DNA of 64,000 nucleotides from Brienomyrus brachyistius (Eukaryota; Chordata; Actinopteri; Osteoglossiformes; Mormyridae): the NCBI RefSeq assembly GCF_023856365.1, contig NC_064537.1, forward strand, positions 1,710,001 to 1,774,000, given 5' to 3'. The notes under the pieces are model-generated. The model saw only the letters and a program-made list of their open reading frames with translations. It had not been told where the DNA came from and did no database searches. Positions 13,101-23,457 of this stretch are shown one piece after another. Within the stretch, counting starts at the first letter, position 1, and the number at the start of each line of letters is the position of its first letter. The position numbers and the translations under genes are program-made.

Positions 13101-16100
13101 TCGCCGCCTCTCCCCCTCGCCGCCTCTCCCCCTCGCCGCCTCTCCCCTCGCCGCCTCTCCCCTCGCGCCGCCTCTCCCTCGCGCCGCCTCTCCCCCTCGC
13201 CGCCTCTCCCCCTCGCCGCCTCTCCCCCTCGCCGCCTCTCCCCCTCGCCGCCTCTCCCCTCGCCGCCTCTCCCCACGCCGCCTCTCCCCCTCGCCGCCTC
13301 TCCCCCTCGCCGCCTCTCCCCCTCGCCGCCTCTCCCCCTCGCCGCCTCTCCCCCTCGCCGCCTCTCCCCCACGCCGCCTCTCCCCTCGCCGCCTCTCCCC
13401 CTCGCCGCCTCTCCCCTCGCCGCCTCTCCCCCCCATTTCAGAGTTTGATTGCCTGATGGCATCACAGTTTGTCGTCCATGCATGCATGTTTTAAACATGT
13501 ATCTGGCTTTTTAAAATCCCTCTCCCAGGGTGCCCCCCACTTCAGGGGTCAGAGGGCAGTGAGCAAAACCTCGTGGGGGTGCTTGAGACAGCTCTGAAGC
13601 TGGCCAATCAGGATGCGGAGGCCGAGGATGACGATGAGAGCGGCACCAGGGAACCGGCCGCCAAGGTGAGGTCACCATGGCAGGGGAGGGCCAGCTCATT
13701 AGCAACCCGGGCCGGGTCACGCGCCCGCGTCCTCCTCCGTGCCGGGTCACGCGCCCGCGTCCTCCTCCGTGCCGGGTCACGGGTCACGCGCCCTCCTCCG
13801 TGCCGGGTCACGGGTCACGCGCCCTCCTCCGTGCCGGGTCACGCGCCCTCCTCCGTGCCGGGTCACGCGCCCTCCTCCGTGCCGGGTCACGCGCCCTCCT
13901 CCGTGCCGGGTCACGCGTCCTCCTCCGCGCCGGGTCACGCGCCCGCGTCCTCCTCCGCGCCGGGTCACGGGTCACACGCCCGCGTCCTCCTGATATCAGA
14001 AGGTGGGTGGCCCAGATTGAATTTGGTTATATTTGTTTTTTTAGTTGCTTTTCTATTTCACATCCAGCGCTGGCGCATGTGTGACTCAAATCCACGGTTG
14101 ACTCAGATTCCGCTGTGACAGTGCTGTCTGTCTCGCCCTAAAGCTGACCTCAAAAGCGGCGGTCCAGCGAGCCAAAGCGCCGATGCCGCCCACACCGGAG
14201 TCCGCCTCTCCAGGCTCCGCCTCCACGCCGGGTCAGGCTCCCAAGCTGGGCACCAAAGGTGAGAGGCTTTTGCTCCTAACAGGGTGCAGCTTTTACGGCA
14301 GTTAGAACTCAGGCATCTCCTCTGAAAGGCCACGCCCTCTGCACCGAAATCTGCGGACCCTCACAGCTACAGAACGTCTTTCTGATTATGTGCAGATCAG
14401 CAGGACTTCAGAATCCACTCCAGGTAGAACTGGTTTGCATCGTCATTCTCAATGACATAACCACCTTCCCATTGGTCATCTGCGCTCTCATTGGTTTAAA
14501 GCTGTGATTGACATCGACACATATTCCCACCCACTGTAGCTCCTTCCATCCTGCTTTCCCATATGCAGGTGGAGGGCAGCCAGTTGGCCTGCTCCTAATC
14601 CACCCCCCTCTGTTACCCTCCTGTCTGTCTTCACACTTATTTTGTACATGAGTTGCCTTCGAGTCCACCTTTCCGCGGTGCTAATTGTCCTACGTCTTCC
14701 TGCGATGCCGACGCTTCAGGGTGCGTCGCGCTTTCCCTGCCCACAGGAGGAGGGCGCCGTGCTATGAACGGCGCTTAGCCGAGCCGTGCGTGACCCTGCA
14801 TTGTCACTTCCTGCAGCCCAGCAGCAGCTGGACTTCCTGCTGATGCGCCGCCAGCAGTTTGTACGTGCTGCCGTGCGCTCCAAGCAGATGAAGGACCTGC
14901 AGGGGGCAGCGTTGCACCTGCGTAATGCCAAGGGCCTGGATCACATGATCACTGCCGCTAAGGGCGGGCTGCCCGTCGACATCACCAAGGTACCTTCCTC
15001 TCCTCGATGCTGTTTTCTCTCTTCAGCCATTTTTCAGTTCCTGTCCCACCTTTACCCCCCTAGATGCACCCCACATCTCCCCGTTCCTAATCACCCTCGG
15101 ACCAATGTGGCTCATCGTCGTTTCCTGCTCAGCTTCTTCTCAATCCTTATCTGCCTGTTCTGTCAGGTGCCCAGTGTCCCTGTCAGTGAGGAGGACTACT
15201 CCCTGGGTCCGACGCGCTCCCAGCTGTCACCTCGCTCCTCGGAGAAGTACGGCCAGCTCATGGAGCTCCTGCGGCAGCAGCACGAGGTCACCACCCCCCC
15301 CGACTCCCAGATCATGGGCGGCTGCCAGACTGGACTGCATCGCGGCTTCTGCTCCTAGGAGAGCATGGCTGTTGTGCCCTTCAGTGCTTAATTGCTCCCA
15401 TTAAATGTAAAACATTTTAGTTAGAAGGTAAAAGAACAGCTTTGGGGAAGATCATCTTCTAGAAGACAGCACCAGTGAAATGATAAGGTTAAATGAATGA
15501 TAGTGCTAATGATGGCACTGTCTGGCAACTAACCCTAACATAACTCTAGCAGTAACCGAAATATATAGTTGAAATACACTCCATGCTCATGTTTGTTATG
15601 TATTCTGTTCTGTGGCCACTGACACTGCTGGTGTCTCTACAGAAATGCATAGGCTACTCCCAGCAGTCCACAAACATGGGCAACATTGCTGAGACAACCA
15701 GGTGAGTGAATGGCTTAGATCATCAATGGCTCTCCCTGAAGCGAACACCCTAACCCTGAAGTGAACACGCTACAGGCACGGCTCGCTAACCCTGAAGCGA
15801 ACGCGCTAACCCTGAAGCGAACGCGCTAACCCTGAAGCGAACGCGCTAACCCTGAAGCGAACGCGCTAACCCTGAAGCGAATGTGATACAGGCGCAGCTC
15901 GCTAACCCTGAAGCGAACACGCTAACCCTGAAGCGAACACGCTAACCCTGAAGCGAACACGCTTACCCTGAAGCGAACACGCTTACCCTGAAGCGAACGC
16001 GCTACAGGCACGGCTCGCTAACCCTGAAGCGAACGCGCTAACCCTGAAGCGAACGCGCTAACCCTGAAGCGAACGCGCTAACCCTGAAGCGAACGCGCTA

Positions 16101-18289
16101 ACCCTGAAGCGAATGTGATACAGGCGCAGCTCGCTAACCCTGAAGCGAACACGCTTACCCTGAAGCGAACACGCTTACCCTGAAGCGAACACGCTTACCC
16201 TGAAGCGAACACGCTTACCCTGAAGCGAACGCGCTACAGGCGCGGCTCGCTAACCCTGAAGCGAACGCGCTAACCCTGAAGCGAACGCGCTAACCCTGAA
16301 GCGAACGCGCTAACCCTGAAGCGAACGCGCTAACCCTGAAGCGAATGTGATACAGGCGCAGCTCGCTAACCCTGAAGCGAACACGCTTACCCTGAAGCGA
16401 ACACGCTTACCCTGAAGCGAACACGCTTACCCTGAAGCGAACACGCTACAGGCGCGGCTCGCTAACCCTGAAGCGAACGCGCTAACCCTGAAGCGAACGC
16501 GCTAACCCTGAAGCGAACGCGCTAACCCTGAAGCGAACGCGATACAGGCGCAGCTCGCTAACCCTGAAGCGAATGCGCTAACCCTGAAGCGAATGCGCTA
16601 ACCCTGAAGCGAATGCGCTAACCCTGAAGCGAATGCGCTAACCCTGAAGCGAATGCGCTAACCCTGAAGCGAATGCGCTAACCCTGAAGCGAATGCGCTA
16701 ACCCTGAAGCGAACGCGCTAACCCTGAAGCGAATGTGATACAGGCGCAGCTCGCTAACCCTGAAGCGAACACGCTAACCCTGAAGCGAACACGCTTACCC
16801 TGAAGCGAACACGCTAACCCTGAAGCGAACGCGCTACAGGCGCGGCTCGCTAACCCTGAAGCGAACATGCTAACCCTGAAGCGAACATGCTAACCCTGAA
16901 GCGAACATGCTAACCCTGAAGCGAACATGCTAACCCTGAAGCGAATGCGATACAGGCGCAGCTTGCTAACCCTGAAGCGAACACGCTAACCCTAAAGCGA
17001 ACACGCTAACCCTGAAGCGAACACGCTAACCCTGAAGCGAATGCGCTACAGGCGCGGCTCGCTAACCCTGAAGCGAATGCGCTACAGGCGCGGCTCGCTA
17101 ACCCTGAACCAAACACCCTAACCTTGAAGCGAACATGCTAACCCTGAAGCGAATGCGCTACAGGCGCGGCTCGCTAACCCTAAAGCGAACACGCTAACCC
17201 TGAAGCGAACGCGCTACAGGCGCGGCTCGCTAACCCTGAAGCGAACACCCTAACCCTGAAGCGAATGCGCTACAGGCGCGGCTCGCTAACCCTGAAGCGA
17301 ACACGCTAACCCTGAAGCGAACACGCTAACCCTGAAGCGAATGCAAACCAGGCACGTTGCGCTAACCATGGTTCCACTATCTAGGTTTGAGAAGCTGGCT
17401 GAGGAGTGCATGAAGAACATTGAGGTACTGAAAAAAGCCTATGAGAAGAGCTGCCCTGTGCCCAAGTTCCACACGGAGGAACGAACGTTCAACATTGTCA
17501 AGTGAGTGAGTGCAGGCCTGACCTGTTCGTGTCCCCTGCACAGCAGAGCAGTTTATCCCTGTGAAACTGCAAGGTGTCAGCCAGACATGCAGATTTCCAC
17601 CTTTTTACTGTCCCAGAACAGAACAGTGCTTCACTGTGCCTAACACACGTGATGTCACTCATATATAGATGTACACTCTTGTGTGTGTAACTCGTTCTTT
17701 TTGTGCTTTTCACTCACTGCATGTTGCTCTCTCTCTTCCTGTACCTATATCCTCATCCTCATTCCTGTACCTATATCCTCATTCCTGTACCTATATTGTC
17801 ATCCACCTACATTTATCCCTCTGTTGCGCCTCCATAACACCTCTTATCTTCTGTAGGATCTTTCCGGATCTCACCAGCAATGACTTGGTGTTGACCATAG
17901 TAAAAGGCACGAATCTGCCCTCGCCCTCGGGTACGTGTGACCGTTGGTATCTGTGTGTGTGGTTGGCAGGTTTCTGCTGTTCTCTGCACCAATGCGTTCA
18001 CGTTCTTGTATGACCCACTGGCTAACCGATTACCTCACGGTGCCTGCGGCCCACCAATCTCACCGCCTCTCCTTCTCCCTTCCTCTTGTCCAGGAGGGTC
18101 TGCCAATGACCTGGATGCCAGTGTGCGATTTGAGTTTCCCTTCCCCAGTTCGGTAAGATCCCCTTTAAGAAAATTATTTATACACACAGAGATGTGCACA
18201 GATGTTCACTCTGTCGCCCTCGTTTTAGGAAGAACCCCAGCATGACAAGACCAGCACTGTGAAGAACAGCAACTGCCCAGGTGAGGGCT

Positions 18290-18388
<99 letters not shown>

Positions 18389-21300
18389 GTACTCTGGGTA
18401 CCTCTGTGTATGTATGTATGTGTGTGTGCACGCGCACACATGTGACCCCGCCTCCTCTAATCCTCCCCCATCATCTCAGAGTTCAAGGAGCAGTTCAAGT
18501 TGAACATCAGCAGGGGCCACAGGAGCTTCAAGAGGGTTGTCCAGACCAAGGGCATCAAGTTCGAGATCATTCACAAGGGGTGCGTGTGCATCTGTGCAGG
18601 AGAGCGCAGCCGCTCAGGTCTGCCAGCCCCTGCAGGCTCCTTCAGCCTCTTTATTTCCACGCAGGGGGCTGTTCAAGGCGGACAGGGTGGTGGGCAATGC
18701 GCAGCTGAAGCTGGATTCCCTGGAGACGCAGTGTGAGATCAGACAGCTGCTGGAGGTGAGATCCCCAGCGCGTCCGCAGTACCTGCCGGCTGCTCTGTGC
18801 TCGATTTAACGCACTGCTTTGCCTGAAGTGGTTTAATGATAGTTAACCACCTGTGTGCTGGTTCTCTATCAGCCCCTAAAAGGTCACGGTGGGAAAATCT
18901 TTTTTGAAGTTTTGCATTCTCTCAGTACTTTTGCGATCTCACCACACTTGCCCACTTACTATTTGCTTCAGCGTGATGCCATGGATAAACCAAAATACAG
19001 ACACGTCCTCTAACGGGTGCTGCTTTATGCATTAAATAATCACGATGCAAGACAGCTGGGCTATTGGACCTGAAATGCACACATACAGACACTGAAATAT
19101 ATCACAGACACTGAAATATATCACAGACACTGAAATATATCACAGACACTGAAAGATACGGCTGGAAAACCGCATATAAAGCTAAATTTACTGCAGTTAA
19201 GGTTAAACTCAAAACCCACTTTCTGGATTATTTCAGTAGAGATCCGCATATGGTGGGGGGGATTGTTCTTTGAAGTACGTTGCTCTGCATTTTGGTGGGG
19301 GGCACGGGGTGGAGGGGGGGGGGTTTCATATGTGAAGGCAGAGGGAGGGAGGAGACACAGACTCTGTGGTATTAACTGTCCCGGGGCCCGGAGGGGGCAG
19401 GTGCTGGATGGCAGGAAGGCCACAGGTGGTCGGCTGGAGGTGCGCGTGAAGATCCGAGAGCCACTGGGTAGTCCGCAACTCCAGACCGTCACTGAGAAGT
19501 GGCTGGTCCTGGATCCCATCACCACACCGCCGGTGAGACACTGTGGGAGAAGGAGCAACATCCTTGGTGTCTGAGGAGAACAAGACCCTCTTTTTAACTT
19601 TGGCATAAATGTTTGTATCGGCCTGTAATCGGCCTCTTGGCGACTGAACTGTTTGTTCCTGGTTGTTCGTCAGGCAGCAGTACCGGCACCTAAATCCAAA
19701 CCCAGACCCCAGAATGACCACGATAAAAATGCCAGGTGAGTCTGCCTGTCTTCCCCTGATTTGCTGGTAGGGGGCGCCGTCAGCAGCCCAGTGAACAGTG
19801 TGTTATCCTCTATCCAGTTTAATTGCTATGTTTCTTTTTTATGAAATCAAGAATTATTGTGCGAGTTGGTAAATGGGGTTTAATTCAGTGTGGGGTGTCT
19901 GGATGACTTAAGCAGCACAGAGAGCCCCCCTCTGTCCAGGAGGTCACCCCCCTCTGTCCAGGATTGATTTGTCTGGCTGGACTGTGTGACAACGCAGCGT
20001 CTCACTAACTACCTCCGTTTGCGTTTCTCCTGCAGCCGCTCGCCCCCCCAGTACAAATTTCACAGCTTCAGTCTGCTGCAGTACGATAAGGACAGAATCG
20101 AGCACAAGGTCAGTGTCTGTGTGTGTGTCTGTGTGTGTGTCTGTGTGTGTCTGTCTGTCTGTCTGTGTCTGTGTGTGTCTGTCTGTCTGTCTGTGTCTGT
20201 GTGTGTCTGTCTGTCTGTCTGTCTGTGTGTGTGTGTGTACGTGTGTGTGTACGTGTGTGTGTCTGTGTGTGTTTGTTCATTTATTCATCTTTGCTTGTTG
20301 TCTTATGCTTTCAGAAGCAAAACAGACACCAGTGCCAGTGCCAGTGCTACCAGCATGGCTGGTCTAACTGGTGGATGTTTTTTAAACCTAGGAGGACATG
20401 ATTTTGAAGTGTTCATTATGGGACTCTCACACATTTTGGGTCGGGATCTTGGAGATGCCGGTGTGGCTTGTCTGTGTTTCGGCAGAGGAGTTTGCTCCTT
20501 TACTTGCGTGTAGCGCATGACACAGCCGTACCCTGGCATGCATATGGAGCCAGTCGCAGCCTCCCCTCCCCTGAGCGTGTCTCAGACTGGGCTCACTGAC
20601 AGCCATAAATAAGGCATATAAAGCCGTCGGTGCCCGTTCACGACCCACACGGGCTGAATGGGAATGCTAAGGAGTCTGCTGCATCCCTGCCACTTGGTTC
20701 AGGTGAACGGCGGTAGGAGAAGCAGCCATTTAAGGGACCTGTGCATGAACGATGGACATTACAGCGCCACCTGCTGTTTATCATGCATCCACTTGCAGCC
20801 CTGGTCCTCGCTTATGCCTGTTCTCGCACCCCCCCCCCCCGACCTGCATCATATTACACCCCCCTTCCCCCCCCCCCCCCCTCAGATCAAGGAGTACAAA
20901 CGGAACAGGATGGAACCGCCAACTGAGCTACTGCAGCAGCACCGGGACACCAGCCAGAGGCTGCAGTGGCAGAAAGCGCATTTGGAGAGGGCGCCCCCTG
21001 CTGTCTTTGCAGGTACACCACCCCCAGCAACTGAGTTTCCTTCTTATTTTTTCATCTGAGATCCACCATTAATCTTTCTTTCTCTCTCAGAATATGACGC
21101 CGCCCTGTGTCGACTTGCCCAAGGCCTGAGTGAGGGGGTAAAGAAGTTCTCCAGTCAGGGAAACAGGGTAGGTGGTACTGGTCGGGTCCACTTGCCTTGC
21201 CAGCCTGAAGACGAGGGCCATCAGCTTAACCAGGCAGTCAAACCTATTTGGAAGGTGTTGGGTGATTTACAGCCATTGGAGGTGCAGTGCCGGCCCTCCC

Positions 21301-21559
21301 TCACTGGAGCGCCCTGGGGCTATGAACTCACTGATTCTCTCTGTGCTCAGGATGCTGCTAAGGATGCACTTGGCCGCCTGAAGATGGTGGAGACCGAGGT
21401 TCGCACCTGCCCGTCTCTGTGCCTCACTTCTCTGCCTCACTTCTCTGCCTCACCGCTCTGCCTCTCCTGTGCACCTCACTGCTCTGCCTTGCTTCTGTGC
21501 ATAACTGCTCTATCCTTTCATTGCAGATAGAGGCCCTGAGAAAGAGGTGTGCCACCTGA
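7192..21559 (+). CDS. cc2d1a: CC2D1A, coiled-coil and C2 domain protein 1A (complete, 28 exons)
   Basis: Scaffold protein (Freud-1/Aki1 family) acting in NF-kB signalling, ESCRT-III/CHMP4 regulation and transcription. Coding exons: 7192-7248, 8730-8859, 9177-9286, 9375-9593, 9975-10284, 11173-11282, 11399-11471, 11828-11914, 12422-12549, 12841-12913, 13529-13665, 14144-14258, 14817-14989, 15167-15286, 15643-15701, 17385-17501, 17857-17930, 18094-18152, 18229-18280, 18480-18579, 18665-18755, 19401-19532, 19674-19735, 20036-20108, 20886-21012, 21091-21167, 21351-21398, 21527-21559. All junctions are GT-AG and in phase, giving 981 aa against 951 in human. Four DM14 repeats lie near residues 137-195, 276-336, 366-432 and 517-575; examples are [28 protein letters not shown] and the recurring [11 protein letters not shown] ends. 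The C2 domain is at about 668-800 ([20 protein letters not shown]), followed by a helical C-terminus. The Met at 7192 opens MSRSRNPP, comparable to the short basic N-terminus of the family. The introns carry several minisatellites. Confidence 0.96.
7625..7806 (+). repeat. tRNA-derived SINE-like element
   Basis: It contains an A-box-like gtggttcagcagtttaggcc and, about 40 bp later, a B-box-like ggttggagcc. A tail segment gaccaagacccttaaccccc follows. This is typical of tRNA-headed fish SINEs, here in cc2d1a intron 1. No clear target-site duplication was seen. Confidence 0.5.
8090..8546 (+). mobile_element. 3' end of a non-LTR retrotransposon (truncated LINE)
   Basis: The open stretch at 8147-8395 ends [20 protein letters not shown]...LSKLAFSL. 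This is the extreme C-terminus typical of fish LINE ORF2 proteins, where a few residues like LWNSLP..LR.. are followed by FK..LKT.LF. A 3' UTR with ttgggtgttagaaaggc and an ATT-rich tail follows. The copy is 5'-truncated and lies in cc2d1a intron 1. The exact LINE clade is not determined. Confidence 0.7.
10499..10770. mobile_element. Fragment of a Tc1-like element
   Basis: It begins tacagtcctgtgcaagtctt, which resembles the terminal inverted repeat of a widespread fish Tc1-like family. No second terminus or transposase frame is visible, so this is a solo or truncated fragment in cc2d1a intron 5. Confidence 0.45.
10966..11122 (+). repeat. 34-bp minisatellite, about 4.5 copies (cc2d1a intron 5)
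   Basis: The unit tctctgtgcccctttatgta plus tatgggactgtgtg repeats four to five times with point differences (tatgta, cgtgtc, cgtata). It ends about 50 bp before the acceptor of exon 6. Confidence 0.85.
12040..12195 (+). mobile_element. 3' tail of a LINE-like retroelement
   Basis: The segment ccacagttgtaaataaga, then cttgcctggttaaataaagg and an A-rich tail, matches a 3' end I recall as very common in fish genomes. It is 5'-truncated and sits in cc2d1a intron 8. Confidence 0.5.
12914..13436 (+). repeat. 14-15-bp C-rich minisatellite at a splice donor (cc2d1a intron 10)
   Basis: About 35 copies of a unit such as ccgcctctccccctcg (14-15 bp, with occasional variants such as ctccccacg and tcgcg) begin a few bases after the donor at 12914. 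They fill almost the whole intron up to 13436. The complementary strand is a run of GGGG/GGCGAGG blocks. The absence of stop codons produces long spurious frames on both strands. Confidence 0.93.
13706..13993 (+). repeat. 24-30-bp GC-rich minisatellite (cc2d1a intron 11)
   Basis: Copies built around gccgggtcacgcgccctcct, with a longer variant that adds cgcgt and a doubled cgggtca. It starts about 40 bp after the exon 11 donor. CpG content is high throughout. Confidence 0.9.
15727..17347 (+). repeat. 20-bp minisatellite with higher-order structure (cc2d1a intron 15)
   Basis: The basic unit is ctaaccctgaagcgaacgcg (20 bp). Runs of four or five units are closed by a 16-bp spacer of the type tacaggcgcggctcgc. 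In the left half two block types alternate: one ends aatgtgatacaggcgcagctcgc-like, the other acgcgctacaggc(g/a)cggctcgc-like. Spacers of one type recur at about 15772, 16003 and 16234 and the other at about 15888, 16118 and 16350, giving a period near 231 bp. Toward the right end the order decays into shorter blocks. Confidence 0.95.
18294..18385 (+). repeat. (TG)46 microsatellite (cc2d1a intron 19)
   Basis: An uninterrupted TG dinucleotide run starts 13 bases after the donor of exon 19, in an intron of only about 200 bp. Confidence 0.97.
19083..19156 (+). repeat. 19-bp tandem repeat, 4 copies
   Basis: The unit acagacactgaaatatatc repeats four times, the last copy diverged. It lies in cc2d1a intron 21. 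Confidence 0.85.
20109..20275 (+). repeat. TG/TCTG-rich microsatellite (cc2d1a intron 24)
   Basis: Mixed (TG)n and (TCTG)n runs begin directly at the donor of exon 24 and run for about 165 bp. Confidence 0.9.
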
Positions 21560-21697
21560 CCTGAGCTGGCCTGAGGGGTCCGGAGTCCCTGAGGGGAGGG
21601 TGTTTAGGTGGGACCTGGGAGCCCCAAACAGACACTACGCTGGAGACACTGACACATGGATGATCGGGGAATCCACCTTCACACATGTCCTGTCCTA

Positions 21698-21728
<31 letters not shown>

Positions 21729-23150
21729 TCAGAAGCACTGAACAGACACTTCCACATGCTGAGAGGGGCAGCAGTCATCGGTACGCACTACACTTCCTGG
21801 GCTGTCATAAATCTGCAGTTACTGCTTTGGATGTAACATTGATACATTGTAGATCCTCTGCTCTAGACCGAGCGGAGATCGTTACTCACTGATAAGCGCC
21901 CAGCACTGGTGGGGGGGACGGGGCACAGGCACTGGCAGTGTATGTTGCTTTATGGTTCTTAAAGGACTGGTAATATGAAGTCTTTGCACAGCGAAACGTA
22001 ATAGTGAAGTTAGAAAAGAGGATGCCAGTGAAAATTTCTTCTTTGCAATTTGTACAATCATTGATTTTTTTTTTTCTTTAAAATGCTTCCTTTAAAAACT
22101 AGAATGTTGAAAGTAGAAGGAGGTGGTGTGGTTTTATCTGTAACGGACCTGGAGCGCGCCCCTGTCTACGTGCGGCGTGTCCGGGCCCGGCTGCGCTGGC
22201 TTCTGCAGGGGGCCACAGCACCAGCGCCTCTGGCTGTCTGACCATGACACCTAAATCCTGTGCTTTCTGCCCTTACAATCCAGGGTTTTACCCAGACGCC
22301 TGCCTGCATCTGGGAGGCGTGTCACTCACCCTGTTCCCCAATTTTAGTTTTTGTTTCTTTATTGTTTCTGCTGTGGTTGTTCCAATGCTGAGGGGGTAAC
22401 GCAGAGGATTGCTTACCCCCAGCTGCGGCTGCCTGGCCTGAGATGGGTGGGGGGGCGGCTTCCTTTGTGGTGCTCGCCAGGGGTTAGCAGCAGTGGCCAG
22501 GTGGATTTTTCTAACGGGTAGAACGTAACCCCTAGAAACGCTAATCGCGTCTTTCCTGTGTGACTCTGGGGGCCCCATTCATCCTCTGCAGTCTTTTCTG
22601 CCACATTCTTGACCCAGTCCCCATTTTTTGGAGCAGTACTGCATGATTACCCCCGCCCACCCACACACCCCCCCAAAGCTTTGCCATGGCAACTGACTGA
22701 TCACCCTGTTGTGAACCGTTTGGGGGGTGTGCAGTGTATAATTCTAGGAAACCGTGATGAAATATGCAGAAGGAATGCTAAAATAAATGGTACCTTTTAT
22801 GCACATTAAGTGGCATCAATCCACATGCTGATGACAGTCAAACAGAAAAACAGAAACACTAATATATACGGCTCTGTCTATGATTGTATCTTTAAAATGA
22901 ATCTATATCATGGCCCGGGGTGAAAGGGAAGCAACTGATTTACTGAAATTTGAAATCTGTATTCTAAATATGGAAGATGAATATATTAAAAATCTAACAT
23001 CTGAACGCGCCTTGAGTTATTTCATTGATTTCAGCGCTGCTGGGTTTTGGCATGGGAAAGCGCCGTCCATCTCTCTAAAGACGTAGGGAACGAACCCAAG
23101 AGCGGGGATATCTGGCTTTTTCGTTCCCCATGACGGACGCTCTCCCCATT
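21560..23150 (+). other. cc2d1a 3' UTR and intergenic spacer
   Basis: After the TGA at 21557-21559 the sequence contains a short CA microsatellite (about 21700-21727) and no further coding exon. A canonical AATAAA at 22782-22787 is a reasonable poly(A) signal, giving a 3' UTR of about 1.2 kb. Nothing else is recognised before the mri1 promoter. Confidence 0.5.
22782..22787 (+). terminator. Candidate poly(A) signal of cc2d1a
   Basis: AATAAA hexamer in the spacer between cc2d1a and mri1, in plus orientation. No downstream evidence was checked beyond position. Confidence 0.4.
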
Positions 23151-23179
23151 TGTAGTGCAGATTCGCTTCTGTTACGCTA

Positions 23180-23285
23180 GCGCCAACGTGACGTCACGAT
23201 GTGGAACAAAGGAAACTGCGCGCCTCCGCGCATGCGCGTGGCAGGGCGTGGGCGTGGCCGAGGGGGCGGAATTTCCCGGCCGACT
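23180..23285 (+). promoter_or_regulatory. mri1 CpG promoter with CRE, NRF1 and GC boxes
   Basis: A palindromic CRE (gtgacgtcac) lies at 23188-23197 and an NRF1-type palindrome (gcgcatgcgc) at 23228-23237. GC-box-like strings (gggcgtgg, gggggcgg) follow at 23244-23269. The ATG of mri1 follows at 23458. There is no TATA box. This is a typical housekeeping promoter layout. Confidence 0.7.
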
Positions 23286-23457
23286 GGGACACGTGGCTCC
23301 GTGTCTCTAAGTCAACGTGAGCTTTTGGGATCCTACATTCATTCCGAAGCCATTTGCTCCTGCATACCACTACCCCGCCCCTGAATAAGGCTTGACAGCG
23401 ACGGGGAGAGGACGGGGAGACACCGTGTGGCGCGGCTGCTGTGAAATCTGACGGACC

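Noticed and set aside
12671..13498. Long Pro/Arg/Ser-rich and Gly/Glu/Arg-rich open frames on both strands (213-261 codons)
   Set aside because: They are translations of the 14-15-bp intronic minisatellite; cc2d1a exon 10 clearly splices at 12913.
15727..17347. CRISPR-like direct repeats with spacers
   Set aside because: The repeats are head to tail with identical 'spacers' in a vertebrate intron; spacer diversity, the hallmark of CRISPR, is absent.
18206..18439. Thr/His and Val/Cys repeat proteins
   Set aside because: Simply (TG)n/(CA)n translated; lies in a cc2d1a intron.
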